Assembly (NCBI GenBank): GCA_017438305.1
Contig: JAFRVX010000082.1
Span: 1-43,339 of the forward strand
Direction: 5' to 3'
DNA from: Lachnospiraceae bacterium
GTDB lineage: Bacteria; Bacillota; Clostridia; Lachnospirales; Lachnospiraceae
Length of the DNA stretch: 43,339 nucleotides
Shown: piece by piece, positions 25,335 to 34,631 of the stretch
Layout: each line of letters begins with the position of its first letter
Numbering within the stretch: position 1 is the stretch's first letter
Notes under the pieces: generated by a model
Databases searched by the model: none
The model's input: the letters and a program-made list of their open reading frames with translations, nothing else
What the model was told of the DNA's origin: nothing
Translations under genes and position numbers: made by a program

Positions 25335-25448
25335 AGGACACCTCTTCATCATGGAATTGGCCCCATAATATCCCGGGGATACGCTATATTATAAAAGGCG
25401 CGGCGCAAAAAACAAGAAGAAAATGAAAAGTCTGCAATAAACATAACG

Positions 25449-25579
25449 GTTTGCAGCAGATTTTGCTGACGGGGACAGATCTAGCTGTCTGCAGCAGATT
25501 TTATCTGACCGGAAAAGGCCTTACTGTCTGAAACAGACTTCACCGTCCGAAACCGAAAACAGACCTCACCGCCCGGAAC
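25449..25579. repeat. Degenerate ~27-bp repeat x4
   Basis: Related units of the form GTCTGCAGCAGATTTTATCT plus a CCGGA end occur at 25449, 25487, 25526 and 25554 with growing divergence. Confidence 0.6.
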
Positions 25580-25583
25580 ATTA

Positions 25584-25612
25584 TTGACAAAAACCTCATT
25601 CTATACTATGTT
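25584..25612 (+). promoter_or_regulatory. Probable promoter of the flavoprotein gene
   Basis: Consensus TTGACA (25584-25589), 17-bp spacer, TATGTT (25607-25612). It lies 279 nt before the start codon. Confidence 0.6.
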
Positions 25613-25710
25613 GATTAAAAGGATCATTCTGAAAAACAGATGAGACAGCCGCCAGAAGCAGATTCCGAATGGTTCAGTGATTCGCACTCCGATCATCCTC
25701 CCTCATTCCG

Positions 25711-25803
25711 CATTCTCATGGAGTAAGAATGCCATTTCGTGCTTCATGAGGGGGCACGCCGGGAAATGTTTTCTCCACTGGAATACAGACATTCCGTGGC
25801 GTC
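25711..25803 (+). promoter_or_regulatory. Structured part of the flavoprotein leader
   Basis: Three hairpins can form: CATTCT (25711-25716) with AGAATG (25726-25731); CGTGC (25738-25742) with GCACG (25754-25758); and, as an alternative to the second, CGCC..GGAAATGT (25757-25769) with ACATTCC..GGCG (25789-25801). The shared bases make the last two exclusive, as in switches. No known riboswitch class is recognised. Confidence 0.4.
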
Positions 25804-25890
25804 CGTCTTTTGGCGCTGAAATCATACAGATTCATAAAAGCAACAAAAAATAAGCAGATAAAAGCTTGGAAAAGAAAAGGAGAAAGCAAC

Positions 25891-26868
25891 ATGAAAGTAC
25901 TTGGCATTTCTTTCGGCCGGAAAAACCAGCGCTGTGATATCATGGTTAAGGAAGCCCTTTTCGCGGCTCATGAAGCCGGCGCAGAGGTGCAGTTCATCAA
26001 CACCATGGGCATGCGCATCGACCACTGCCACGCCTGTGATTACTGCTCCCGCTGCCGGGAAAAGGGCGACGTGGAGATCCATTGTGTCTTGAAGGATGAC
26101 TATCACATCCTGGAAGAAGCCTATCTGGACTGCGACGGCGTCATTATCGCGGCTCCCGTGTACGCCGTGGGCATCGTCGGCCAGTTCAAGAATTTCCTGG
26201 ACAGGATGTGTCCCGCCCATGACCGGGCAGAGATGATCGAAACCAATAAAAAGCGGGAAGCCGAAGGCAAACCGCTTCTGGATCCTCGATATTTTAAAGA
26301 CCGTTATTCCGCCTATATTTCCGTCGGCGGCGCCAATACCCGGAACTGGGTGGCCCTGGGTCTTCCTATGCTGCACCTGTTCGATTTTTCCCTGGTGCAG
26401 AAATGTGTAGGCCATGTGGACGCCTACGACCAGGGAAATACCGGAAGCCCGGTGCTTGACCGTGAACTGATGGCCCGCTGCGCCTCTCTGGGGACCGCCG
26501 TTGCCGGAGCCATCGGCAGGCCCTACGATGAAGTGACCACCTGGGCCGGCGATCCGGAGGACGACAGTGTATGTCCTGTCTGCCACTGCCGGCTGCTGAA
26601 CATCAACGGCACCACCGACGTGGAATGTCCCATCTGCGGCATCTGGGGCAAGCTGGAGGTGGAAGACGATAAGGTCCATGTGACCTGGAGCCCGGAGGAG
26701 ATCAGCCGTGCCAGAAATACGCCTATCGGCATCTATGAGCACTATCATGAGATCCAGAACATGATCAAGATCTGCGTGCCCAAGCTTACGGATCCGAAAA
26801 ACGCGGAATTCATTAAGAAAGAAACGGAGCGTTACGCCCGGTTTGATGAGATCGTGGGGAATAAGTAA
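25891..26868 (+). CDS. Iron-sulfur flavoprotein-like oxidoreductase with C-terminal Cys knuckle
   Basis: A 325-aa flavodoxin-fold protein of the NADPH-dependent FMN reductase/iron-sulfur flavoprotein type. The fold starts MKVLGISFGRKNQRC, and AAPVYAVGIVGQFKNFLDRM (88-106) is the FMN-binding loop. Cys 46, 49, 52, 55 and 65 form a compact cluster motif comparable to the [4Fe-4S] site of iron-sulfur flavoproteins. A second set, Cys 228, 231, 233, 246 and 249, makes a rubredoxin- or zinc-ribbon-like knuckle that these proteins usually lack. The role would be electron transfer, perhaps against oxidants. The frame extends upstream to 25810, but AAAAGGAG before 25891 decides the start. A terminator follows. 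Confidence 0.8.
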   Translation: MKVLGISFGRKNQRCDIMVKEALFAAHEAGAEVQFINTMGMRIDHCHACDYCSRCREKGDVEIHCVLKDDYHILEEAYLDCDGVIIAAPVYAVGIVGQFKNFLDRMCPAHDRAEMIETNKKREAEGKPLLDPRYFKDRYSAYISVGGANTRNWVALGLPMLHLFDFSLVQKCVGHVDAYDQGNTGSPVLDRELMARCASLGTAVAGAIGRPYDEVTTWAGDPEDDSVCPVCHCRLLNINGTTDVECPICGIWGKLEVEDDKVHVTWSPEEISRARNTPIGIYEHYHEIQNMIKICVPKLTDPKNAEFIKKETERYARFDEIVGNK

Positions 26869-26954
26869 ATCAGAAGCCTTCCCGGATCGCAAGAAGCGGC
26901 GTTAAGCAGTATAAAGCAGCATCCCGCGGTTGAAGCATCCGTCAGATTTCCATT

Positions 26955-27010
26955 TATGAGTGTATTCGCCGGGATTTCCGTGTATGAGCACATTCGCCGG
27001 GAATTCTGTG
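26955..27010. repeat. 28-bp tandem repeat x2
   Basis: Copies at 26955-26982 and 26983-27010 agree at 23 of 28 positions; both hold ATTCGCCGGGA. Confidence 0.75.
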
Positions 27011-27065
27011 TATTGAATGCACGCTGGCTTTTCTCATAGCTGGTAAAAAATTTATAGAAAATATT

Positions 27066-27110
27066 AAAGCGGTGTGAAACATCAGAACGATCTTTCACAC
27101 CGCTTTTTCT
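27066..27110. terminator. Bidirectional intrinsic terminator
   Basis: AAAGCGGTGTGAAA (27066-27079) pairs perfectly with TTTCACACCGCTTT (27093-27106), followed by TTC on the plus strand and by TTTAATATTTTC on the minus strand. Confidence 0.85.
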
Positions 27111-27329
27111 ACAGGTCAGTTTCAGGTGCTGCGCATCCTTGCGGAGCATTATCGTCATCGTCAGATCATTTCTGATGTTAACGATAACCGGAAGCTCCGA
27201 TCCGGCGTTCACAGGCTGAACAGGCAACCTCATAAGGATCCCTCAGCTGCATCATTTCAGGGAATTTCGCGATCTGCGCCGGATACACTGTTTTTTCTGA
27301 AGGTAAGCCGTTGCCTCCGGGCATGGAGC

Positions 27330-28148
27330 TTAATCCTTCTTCAGAACAAGGGGCTCTCCGGGATTCAGGGCCAGCACCCGTTCGGGGTTCGTGACGCGGG
27401 CCAGGAGATCTTCCGGATTTCCGTTAAAGGTATTCATTTCCGGCGCATCCACCGTCCCCCAGTGAATGCAGACAAGCTTTGCCTTCGGATAGGTATTGGC
27501 CAGCTTTACGGCGCCTTCAAAGGTGATGTGCACCGGGTTGTCCGCAAAATCAAAGAGGATCACGTCCGGATCCGGCATATGAAGCTGCTCCTCCAGAAGT
27601 CTTGAATCTCCGGGGGTCCAGATTGTGCCGTCCGGCGTCTCCAGCCAGAAGCCGCAGTAGTCTTCCTTTTCCCAGTGACGGTAATTGAATTCCGGCATGA
27701 AATTCTGCCAGTCGTGATCCGCCGGAGTCAGCGTCACCTTCACATCGCCTACTGAAAAGGTTTCGCGAATATTGTGTCCGGTACCGGGCAGATCTTCTTC
27801 CTCCCGCATCACCTGAGCCACATATTGCGGCGCATGGTACGACTTGCAGACAGCCTTCAGATCCCGGCAGGTCATCCGGCTGAAATGGTCATTGTCGATA
27901 TGGGTGATGAGGATGCCGTCCAGGGTCGGAATATCGGAAACCGCAACGGGGCTGTCAAAAAGCACATCCATGTCGAAGCCTTCCAGCAGCGGATCGATCA
28001 TGATATTGGTGCCCCGGCTGTTCACAAAGATCCCGGCGCTTCCCAGCCAGTAGACGCTGGTGTGATCCTGGGCGGAGAAAGCTTCTTTTTCAATGGGAAT
28101 GATCTCGGCAGGCATAGCCTGGCCTTTTTCGGAAAATCTGAGGTTCAT
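27330..28148 (-). CDS. Metallo-beta-lactamase-fold hydrolase (UlaG-like)
   Basis: A 272-aa metal-dependent hydrolase. The metal motif is THIDNDH (His83, Asp85, Asp87, His88), with further ligands His145 in TPADHDW, Asp181 in PGDSR and His229 in CIHWGT. This spacing and the Asp in place of the second His resemble the UlaG group (L-ascorbate-6-phosphate lactonase relatives), so a lactone or phosphodiester substrate is possible; I do not assign one. The longest frame begins at a TTG (28154); the ATG at 28148 has AAAAGGAC at good spacing. No functional partner is adjacent. Confidence 0.8.
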   Translation of the reverse strand: MNLRFSEKGQAMPAEIIPIEKEAFSAQDHTSVYWLGSAGIFVNSRGTNIMIDPLLEGFDMDVLFDSPVAVSDIPTLDGILITHIDNDHFSRMTCRDLKAVCKSYHAPQYVAQVMREEEDLPGTGHNIRETFSVGDVKVTLTPADHDWQNFMPEFNYRHWEKEDYCGFWLETPDGTIWTPGDSRLLEEQLHMPDPDVILFDFADNPVHITFEGAVKLANTYPKAKLVCIHWGTVDAPEMNTFNGNPEDLLARVTNPERVLALNPGEPLVLKKD

Positions 28149-28745
28149 AAGCAAGTCCTTTTCTTTTTCGCTGATGTTGTCTTTGCTTCATATATTTAAA
28201 CAGTTCTTTGCGTGATCTTTACGGATTTATACAGTCCTGCCTGTGATCCCTGCAGCAGTCCCTTCCTGTGTCAGCTGAGGGATGATCCGGTGCGGAAGAG
28301 GTACTGTTTATAATCGATGTCATTACTGATTTTTATGACATTATTATACAGAAAAACAGTCATAGAAGCAAGCTTCCGAAAAGATTCTTACCAGGATCAG
28401 ATCCGAACAGCATATCCGAAATGATTGCCGGGAGTGGAAAACCGGATGGCCGGTGGAGTAAATCCTGAGAATAGAAATCCTTTGCCTGGAAGACTCTGAA
28501 ACTGGGGCTGAAGCGGGAAGCAGCCTCCATGAATTCTCTGTACTGGATAACGACAATACCAATACTGGAAAAAGACATAATACAAGGCCGCTTTTTTGAT
28601 TATCATTTTATACAGATGATACAGAGGAGCAAAAGGAATTTTGACCTCAGATTATACCTTGACGCTGCGAGCTCGGCACTCCCGTCATACAGAATATCGA
28701 AACCGTGCAGCAGGACAGCGGCCGGAATGGAAGGGACATATGCCT
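28149..28745. other. Divergent spacer, MBL hydrolase / HD gene
   Basis: The longest gene-poor stretch (597 nt). Several short minus-strand frames at 28344-28606 are open but lack ribosome sites and recognisable domains. A weak TTGATT-like box near 28596 could serve the HD gene. Nothing firm is seen. Confidence 0.5.
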
Positions 28746-29324
28746 ATGGATGATCGGATCATTGAAAGAGCCATCAACTATATTACGGAGCTCTTTTCAG
28801 AAAATGCGGGCGGCCACGATGCGGACCACACCCTACGAGTGTACCGGAATACGCTCCGGATCGCGGAAAATGAACCCGGCTGCGACGTACAGACGGCTGC
28901 CCTTGCGGCCCTGCTTCACGACGCGGATGACCACAAGCTCTTCACGACGGAAAACAACGCAAATGCCAGAGCGTTTCTATCAAAAAATCAGGTACCGCCG
29001 GAAACGGCAGACCGTATCTGTGCGGTGATCAATGCGGTATCCTTCAGCCAGAACCGGGGCCGGAAGCCGGAAACCGTTGAAGCCGGAGTGGTTCAGGATG
29101 CAGACCGGCTGGATGCCATGGGCGCCGTCGGCATTGCCAGAACCTTCGCCTACGGCGGTGAACAGGGAAGGCCGATGCATGAATCGGTGCAGCATTTTTA
29201 CGATAAGCTTCTTCTTTTGAAGGATCTGATGAACACGGAGACCGGAAAGCAGATGGCAGAAAGCCGGAATGCCTTTCTGGAAGCCTTTTTGCAGGAATAT
29301 CGGGAGGAAACAGACAGAGAATGA
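28746..29324 (+). CDS. HD-domain phosphohydrolase
   Basis: A 192-aa HD-superfamily protein. Metal ligands are visible as His28 in GGHDADHTLRV, the His58-Asp59 pair in ALLHDADDHK and Asp118 in VVQDADRLDAMGA; this is the pattern of the YedJ-like uncharacterised HD proteins. These hydrolyse nucleotides or phosphoesters; the substrate is not known. The frame is open from 28641, but AAGGGA (28731-28736) fits the ATG at 28746 (9 nt) better than that at 28740 (3 nt). It overlaps the flavodoxin start as ATGA. Confidence 0.82.
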   Translation: MDDRIIERAINYITELFSENAGGHDADHTLRVYRNTLRIAENEPGCDVQTAALAALLHDADDHKLFTTENNANARAFLSKNQVPPETADRICAVINAVSFSQNRGRKPETVEAGVVQDADRLDAMGAVGIARTFAYGGEQGRPMHESVQHFYDKLLLLKDLMNTETGKQMAESRNAFLEAFLQEYREETDRE

Positions 29325-29809
29325 ATACACTGATCGTTTACTATTCCATGGGCGGGAATACGGAATATGCCGCGGAGCAGATCGCCGGAGCCTGCGGTTT
29401 TGAAACGCTGCGTCTGAAGCCGGTCAAAAAATATCCGGACCGCGGCTTCAGGAAGTTTTTCTGGGGCGGGACGAGCGCTGTGATGGCGGAAACCCCGGAA
29501 CTGGAACCTTACATTTTTAACGCAGACAGTTATGACCGCATCATTTTCGGCTTCCCGGTATGGGCCGGCAACGTCACGCCGCCCATCAGGACCTTTATAA
29601 AAGAGAATGATCTGAGCGGAAAACGGATCGCAGCCTTTGCCTGTCAGAGCGGATCCGGCGCAGAGAAAGCCTTTGAAAAACTGAAAGCAGCCATCGGTAT
29701 CGATGCATTGGAAGCAGAACAGGTGCTGATCGATCCAAAGGCAAAACCTGATCCGGAGAATGACCGGAAGATCCGGGAATTCTGCACAAAACTTCAGCAG
29801 GGATCGTGA
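29321..29809 (+). CDS. Flavodoxin
   Basis: This 162-aa protein carries the FMN phosphate loop YSMGGNTEYAAEQI (8-21) and the FGFPVWAGNVTPPIRTFI segment (about 77-94) typical of the long-loop flavodoxin-like proteins in Clostridia. It would carry electrons or reduce quinone-like compounds in the cytoplasm. The ATGA overlap with the HD gene indicates coupled translation, although no common pathway is evident. It has the same fold as the iron-sulfur flavoprotein at 25891 but no Cys cluster. Confidence 0.85.
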   Translation: MNTLIVYYSMGGNTEYAAEQIAGACGFETLRLKPVKKYPDRGFRKFFWGGTSAVMAETPELEPYIFNADSYDRIIFGFPVWAGNVTPPIRTFIKENDLSGKRIAAFACQSGSGAEKAFEKLKAAIGIDALEAEQVLIDPKAKPDPENDRKIREFCTKLQQGS

Positions 29810-29900
29810 GATAAGTTCAGACATAAGTGAAAAAGACACAGGGAAGAGTATGAATAAGTCCCGGAACATGTGAAAAAACCGGCAGGAGCGGAAAAATCTT

Positions 29901-30005
29901 TTCGGCAGAAACGAAAATAGTCCCGGCAGAAAAATAAAAAGAATTCCGGCAGAAACCTGGAAAGGTTCCGGCGGAAAAGAAAAAACAGGCAGAAACCTGA
30001 AAAGG
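29901..30005. repeat. Degenerate ~22-bp repeat x5
   Basis: Units of the form TTCCGGCAGAAACCTGGAAA start near 29901, 29921, 29944, 29966 and 29987, between the flavodoxin and the 68-aa gene. Confidence 0.7.
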
Positions 30006-30042
30006 GATATCACAGAGAGTATAAACACAAGGAGAGGCAGTT

Positions 30043-30249
30043 ATGGGATCGATCAACCCGAATGATTTTATGGAATATATGGGATACCGCCAGATGGTGG
30101 TGCAGGGCAAGATCAGCGAGTGCGTCGATGCGATCAGAAACGGTGCGGATCATATCACCCTGGACCGCGGCGATCTGTCGGACAGTGAGCTGGAGTATCT
30201 GAAAAAAGAAGTAGAAGAACGCACAGGCGCGAAGCTTAAAGGAGAATAA
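30043..30249 (+). CDS. Conserved-looking small protein coupled to sbcDC, function unknown
   Basis: A 68-aa acidic helical protein without membrane segment, Cys motif or recognised domain. It has AAGGAGAGG just before the ATG and its stop lies 2 nt before sbcD, whose ribosome site is inside its last codons, so the three genes form one translation unit. Normal codon use and strong signals support a real gene. A role as a small partner of the SbcCD nuclease is only inference from position. Confidence 0.75.
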   Translation: MGSINPNDFMEYMGYRQMVVQGKISECVDAIRNGADHITLDRGDLSDSELEYLKKEVEERTGAKLKGE

Positions 30250-30251
30250 GT

Positions 30252-31403
30252 ATGAAATTTCTTCACCTTTCGGACCTCCATCTGGGGAAGTCCTTAGGCG
30301 AGTTTGACCTGATCCGGGATCAGCGGTATTTTCTGGAGCGGGTGCTTGAACTGATACGGGAAAAGGGCGTGGATACTGTCCTGATCGCCGGCGACGTCTA
30401 TGATAAATCCATCCCCAGCGAAGCTGCGGTAAATCTGCTGGACTGGTTTATCAACGAGCTGGCGGAAATGAAGATCCATACCTTTATGATAAGCGGCAAC
30501 CACGATTCGGATGACCGTCTGAATTTCGGCAGCGCGCTGTTTGAGGCAAGGGGCATCCATATCTGCGCGAAGTTTGACGGGACGCTTTATAAACGGGTGG
30601 TCACGGATGACCACGGCCCTGTGAACGTCTGGCTCCTGCCCTTTGTGAAGGCTTCCCAGGTGCGGCATTATTATCCGGATGAAGCCATAAACAATTACGA
30701 GGATGCGGTGCGGACCATCATTGATCATGCCGGGATCGATCCCGGGGAGAGGAACGTCATCCTGTCCCATCAGTTCGTGGCGGGCCATGGAGGAAATCCT
30801 AAATTAGGCGGTTCGGAAGGTATGGGGACCCAGAATGTGGGAACCATAGAAGTCATTGGCGCCTCCTGCTACGATCCCTTCGATTATGCCGCCCTGGGCC
30901 ATATCCATTCGCCCCAGCAGGTTGGGCGTCCGGAGGTGCGGTATGCGGGCTCGCCTCTTAAGTACTCCTTAAGTGAAGTCAATAATGCAAAATCTCTTCC
31001 GGTGGTCGCACTGGAGGAGAAAGGAAACATCGATATAGAGCTGGTTCCCGTAAAGCCTTTGAGGGACCTGCGGCATATCAAGGGGCCTCTGAAAAAGCTT
31101 CTGGAAAATGTTGAAAACAAAGACGACTTTATCTATGCCACCCTGACAGACGAGGACATCGTGAACGACGTCATGGGGATCGTCCAGCAGTCTTATCCGA
31201 ATACGGTAAAGATCGATTACGATAACGCCCATACCAGGGAGATCAACGATCCGGATGTGGAAGGTATTTCCGCCAATCAGTCCTTTGACGACCTGGTGCG
31301 GCAGTTTTATCTGGCCATGTACGGCACTGAGATCAGCGAAGAAGAAATGCAAATCATGCTGGATGCAGCGAAGGAAGCAGGTGTGATTCATGAAGCCGAT
31401 TAA
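30252..31403 (+). CDS. sbcD: SbcD, nuclease subunit of the SbcCD DNA repair complex
   Basis: A 383-aa calcineurin-type phosphoesterase homologous to Mre11. It cleaves DNA hairpins and double-strand ends together with SbcC and acts on palindromes during replication. The five motifs are present: DLHLG (8-12), GDVYD (47-51), GNHD (82-85), LSHQF and GHIH. The C-terminal part would bind the SbcC coiled-coil base. It overlaps sbcC by 14 nt. The ribosome site GGAG is in the end of the preceding small gene. Confidence 0.95.
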   Translation: MKFLHLSDLHLGKSLGEFDLIRDQRYFLERVLELIREKGVDTVLIAGDVYDKSIPSEAAVNLLDWFINELAEMKIHTFMISGNHDSDDRLNFGSALFEARGIHICAKFDGTLYKRVVTDDHGPVNVWLLPFVKASQVRHYYPDEAINNYEDAVRTIIDHAGIDPGERNVILSHQFVAGHGGNPKLGGSEGMGTQNVGTIEVIGASCYDPFDYAALGHIHSPQQVGRPEVRYAGSPLKYSLSEVNNAKSLPVVALEEKGNIDIELVPVKPLRDLRHIKGPLKKLLENVENKDDFIYATLTDEDIVNDVMGIVQQSYPNTVKIDYDNAHTREINDPDVEGISANQSFDDLVRQFYLAMYGTEISEEEMQIMLDAAKEAGVIHEAD

Positions 31404-34400
31404 ACTTATCATCAGCGCTTTCGGCCCCTACGCCGGGACCATGCCGGAAATCATTTTTGAACAGTTTGAAGACAGAGGGCTTTTCCTGATCGCCGGGGAC
31501 ACCGGCGCCGGAAAGACCACGATCTTCGACGCCATCTGCTTTGCCCTGTACGGCCAGACCAGCGGGTCCTTCAAAGACGCAAAGTATTTAAGAAGCGAAT
31601 ACGCCAGAGAAGATTCGGAAAGCTATGTGGATTTTTACTTTTCCCATCAGGGCAGGAATTACCATGTCAGGCGGAATCCGGCTTATGAAAGACCCAGCCG
31701 CAGAGGCGGCGGAACCGTGGAGGTCAAGGAAAACGCCGTGCTGGAGGGCGACGGGATTGACTCCGTAGAAGGTATCACCAAGGTCAATGCGGCGGTCCAG
31801 GAGCTTCTGAAGATCAGCTTTGCCCAGTTCAAACAGATCGTCATGATCGCCCAGGGGGAATTCTGGTCCCTGCTGAATGCGAAGACAGACCAGCGGACAG
31901 AGATCCTGCGGACTATCTTCGAGACCAAGGGCTACCAGAACATCGAATTCGGACTGAAGCGCCGCATGGATGAGGCCGGCGGCAGACAGCATGAACTGGA
32001 AAATACCATCAAACATTACTTTAATGATGTTCAGGTGGAAAAAGAAGAAGAACTCCCCGAAAACATCGCCCTGTTAAGGGATCCCAGGGGCAAGACCCAG
32101 CTGGCAGATGCCCTGCTGGACCAGCTCCTTCTGAGCCTGGACCAGGTAATCGAGGCCGAAACAGAAAAAAAGGCAGCTATTGATGCCGAAAGAAAAACAG
32201 CCAATGAGGACCTGGAAAAGGAAAAACGCGTGCTGGCAACGGCAAAGACCAACAATGGTTTTATCGATGAGCTGGAAGGGCTGAAGAATGAAAAGGCGCG
32301 GCTGGACAGCCTGAAACCGGAAATTGAAGAAAAACTGCGCCTTCTTTTAAGACAGCAGGCTGCCTCCCGGGTGGCCGGCCCCGTTGTGAACACCTGGAAA
32401 GAGCGGGAAAAGGACCGGATATCCGGTGAAAAGCAGATCAATGATGCCGAACAGGCCCTGACAGCGGCCGAAGAGGCGCAGAAGACAGCCCTTCAGCACT
32501 TTGAAGAAGCGGATAAGAAGCGGCCGGAAGGGGAAGCTCTGAAGAAAAAGGCCGAAAAGATCGACAGCGATAAGCCGGTTTATGAACAGAAACAGCGTCT
32601 CTCCGGGGAACTTAACAAACTTCAGGAGACAAAAAAGGAACTGGAGCAGAAAAAAACTGCTTCGGCGGAAAAGATAAAGAAACTGAATGAGAGGATCGCA
32701 GCGCTCAGGGAAATCAGGGAAGCGCTGAAGGATAAGCCGAGCGAACAGATCAGCACAGATGCGGAACTGAAAAGGATCACGGCCCTTATGGGAAACCTGG
32801 ATTCGATCAAAGGCGACATCCGGAAAAGAAAGGACATGGCTGCAGATCTGCAGCAGAAGCAGCAGATCTTTACGGAGATCAGGGCAAAGTATGAAGTGAA
32901 GGACCGGGAACGAAAAGCTGCTGAAACTGCGCTGGAAAACAACCGCGCCGGCCTCCTTGCCCTGACCCTTAAGGAAGGAGAGAAATGCCCCGTATGCGGG
33001 TCCGTACATCATCCGGAGCCGGCCCATCTTCCCGAAACCGCGGTGACCGAAGAAGAATGCAGCCGTATCCAGAAGGAAGAAGAAAACTTACGCGGCAAAA
33101 AAGATGAAGCTTTAAGGAAGGCGGAGATCCAGAAAGGAAGCCTGGAGACCTTTGAGACTCAGCTGAAAGCAGCTGTAGTAAAATGGCTTCAGGAAGCCGG
33201 TGCGGTTGTTGGTACTTCAGAGACATCTGAGCTGTCCCGGGAGGATCTGAAAACACTCTGCAGCCGGATCAGCCTTACGGAAGTGAAACTGTCCGAAAAA
33301 GAAAATGAAACCCGGGAAAAGCTGTCTGTGCTGAAGCGTGAAGCCGCAAGGCTAGAACAGGCTGAGAAGGAGCTTAAAGAGAAAGAGGGAGCTGAATCCG
33401 AAGCGCTGAAGCAGGAAGCGGAAGCGCTGGACAAGGCGGTTTCCGATAATGAAAAGAGCATCAGTGAAAAACAGGGAGCTCTGGGTTCCATAGGAGAACT
33501 GCCCTTTAAGAGCTGGGATGAAGCGGAAGCCGAAAGCATCAGGCTTAAGAAGCAGGCTAGCGCCATTCAGGAAGAGATCGCTCAGGCTGAAGAGAAGAAG
33601 AATGCAGCGGATACCCAGGTCACAACCTGCCGGTCTTCCCTGGAAACCCGGAAGAGCGGACAGGAGGAACTGGTCCGGAAAGCCGTCGATGCGAAAGCGG
33701 AAATGGACCGGATCTTAGCCGAACAGCACTTTGCTTCCCTTGAAGAAGCGGAAGGCTTTATGAAGCCCGAGTCTATCCTTAAGGCATCCGAAGACGAGAT
33801 TAAAGCATATGACCAAAACGTCAGAAGCAATGCCGATCAGCTGGTTAAGGCTTCCGAAAACGCCGAAGGAAAAACGCGCATTGATATCACTGCCCTGGAA
33901 ACCCGGATAAATGAGAAGAATCTCCGGGCGGAACAGATCTCCGGAGCTTTTAATGCATCGGAGCAGCGGCTGAAGACAAACCAGACGCAGAAGGAGCGGA
34001 TCACCGCTCTTCGGCCGGATCTTCAGCAGGCCATGAAAGAATATGCCCTGACCACCCGGCTCTACGACCTGGTCAAAGGAAAGACAAAAACCGGCAGGAT
34101 CACCCTGGAACAGTTCGTGCAGGCAGCAGGCTTTGACGGGATCATCCGGGCGGCAAACCGTCGTCTTCTGCCCATGAGCGACAACCAGTTCGAGATGTAC
34201 CGCCAGGAAGATTCTCTGAGCAGGAGAAGCAATACTTTCCTGGACCTGGAGGTATTGGACAATTACACCGGACGCAGAAGACCGGTGGGGAACCTCTCCG
34301 GCGGCGAAAGCTTCAAGGCGTCCTTAAGCCTTGCCCTGGGTCTTTCCGATACCGTCTCCATGAATAACGGCGGCGTCCAGATGGATGCCCTCTTCGTGGA

Positions 34401-34590
34401 CGAAGGCTTCGGCACCCTGGACCGGAAATCCATCGAAAACGCCATGGACATCCTGAACGGCCTGTCATCCGCCAACAAACTGGTGGGCGTCATCAGCCAT
34501 CGGGAAGAACTCATGGAGAACATCCCCCAGCAGATTCTGGTGAAGAAGGAAAAGGACGGCAGCCATATAACGGTGGACCTGGGGGAGTGA
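31390..34590 (+). CDS. sbcC: SbcC, SMC-like ATPase of the SbcCD complex
   Basis: A 1066-aa Rad50 homologue. Walker A GDTGAGKT lies at 36-43; two long coiled-coil arms (about 180-520 and 550-900) meet at the zinc hook Cys533-Pro-Val-Cys536; the ABC signature LSGGES is at 969-974 and Walker B ALFVDEG at 1000-1006. ATP binding drives the nuclease SbcD. Length and order are normal. It starts inside sbcD, so translation is coupled. Many inverted repeats in this genome would be natural substrates, but this link is general. Confidence 0.95.
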   Translation: MKPIKLIISAFGPYAGTMPEIIFEQFEDRGLFLIAGDTGAGKTTIFDAICFALYGQTSGSFKDAKYLRSEYAREDSESYVDFYFSHQGRNYHVRRNPAYERPSRRGGGTVEVKENAVLEGDGIDSVEGITKVNAAVQELLKISFAQFKQIVMIAQGEFWSLLNAKTDQRTEILRTIFETKGYQNIEFGLKRRMDEAGGRQHELENTIKHYFNDVQVEKEEELPENIALLRDPRGKTQLADALLDQLLLSLDQVIEAETEKKAAIDAERKTANEDLEKEKRVLATAKTNNGFIDELEGLKNEKARLDSLKPEIEEKLRLLLRQQAASRVAGPVVNTWKEREKDRISGEKQINDAEQALTAAEEAQKTALQHFEEADKKRPEGEALKKKAEKIDSDKPVYEQKQRLSGELNKLQETKKELEQKKTASAEKIKKLNERIAALREIREALKDKPSEQISTDAELKRITALMGNLDSIKGDIRKRKDMAADLQQKQQIFTEIRAKYEVKDRERKAAETALENNRAGLLALTLKEGEKCPVCGSVHHPEPAHLPETAVTEEECSRIQKEEENLRGKKDEALRKAEIQKGSLETFETQLKAAVVKWLQEAGAVVGTSETSELSREDLKTLCSRISLTEVKLSEKENETREKLSVLKREAARLEQAEKELKEKEGAESEALKQEAEALDKAVSDNEKSISEKQGALGSIGELPFKSWDEAEAESIRLKKQASAIQEEIAQAEEKKNAADTQVTTCRSSLETRKSGQEELVRKAVDAKAEMDRILAEQHFASLEEAEGFMKPESILKASEDEIKAYDQNVRSNADQLVKASENAEGKTRIDITALETRINEKNLRAEQISGAFNASEQRLKTNQTQKERITALRPDLQQAMKEYALTTRLYDLVKGKTKTGRITLEQFVQAAGFDGIIRAANRRLLPMSDNQFEMYRQEDSLSRRSNTFLDLEVLDNYTGRRRPVGNLSGGESFKASLSLALGLSDTVSMNNGGVQMDALFVDEGFGTLDRKSIENAMDILNGLSSANKLVGVISHREELMENIPQQILVKKEKDGSHITVDLGE

Positions 34591-34631
34591 AAGAAGATAC
34601 ATAGTTAATAAACAGACTTCAGGAGGAAACC

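Larger units (their letters stand above)
25335..25890. other. Spacer between MFS gene and flavoprotein gene
   Basis: 556 nt with degenerate repeats on the left, a good plus-strand promoter at 25584 and then a structured leader of about 270 nt. No coding sequence is supported. Confidence 0.7.
26869..27329. other. Convergent spacer, flavoprotein / MBL hydrolase
   Basis: 461 nt with a 28-bp repeat and a bidirectional terminator; the stretch 27111-27329 shows nothing I can name. Confidence 0.65.

Noticed and set aside
26832..27233. 133-codon minus-strand frame over the spacer at 26869-27329
   Set aside because: It runs across a strong bidirectional terminator and the 28-bp repeat, which real genes rarely do.
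28344..28606. Three short overlapping minus-strand frames
   Set aside because: All three frames are open at once, as expected by chance in such sequence, and none has a ribosome site or domain.
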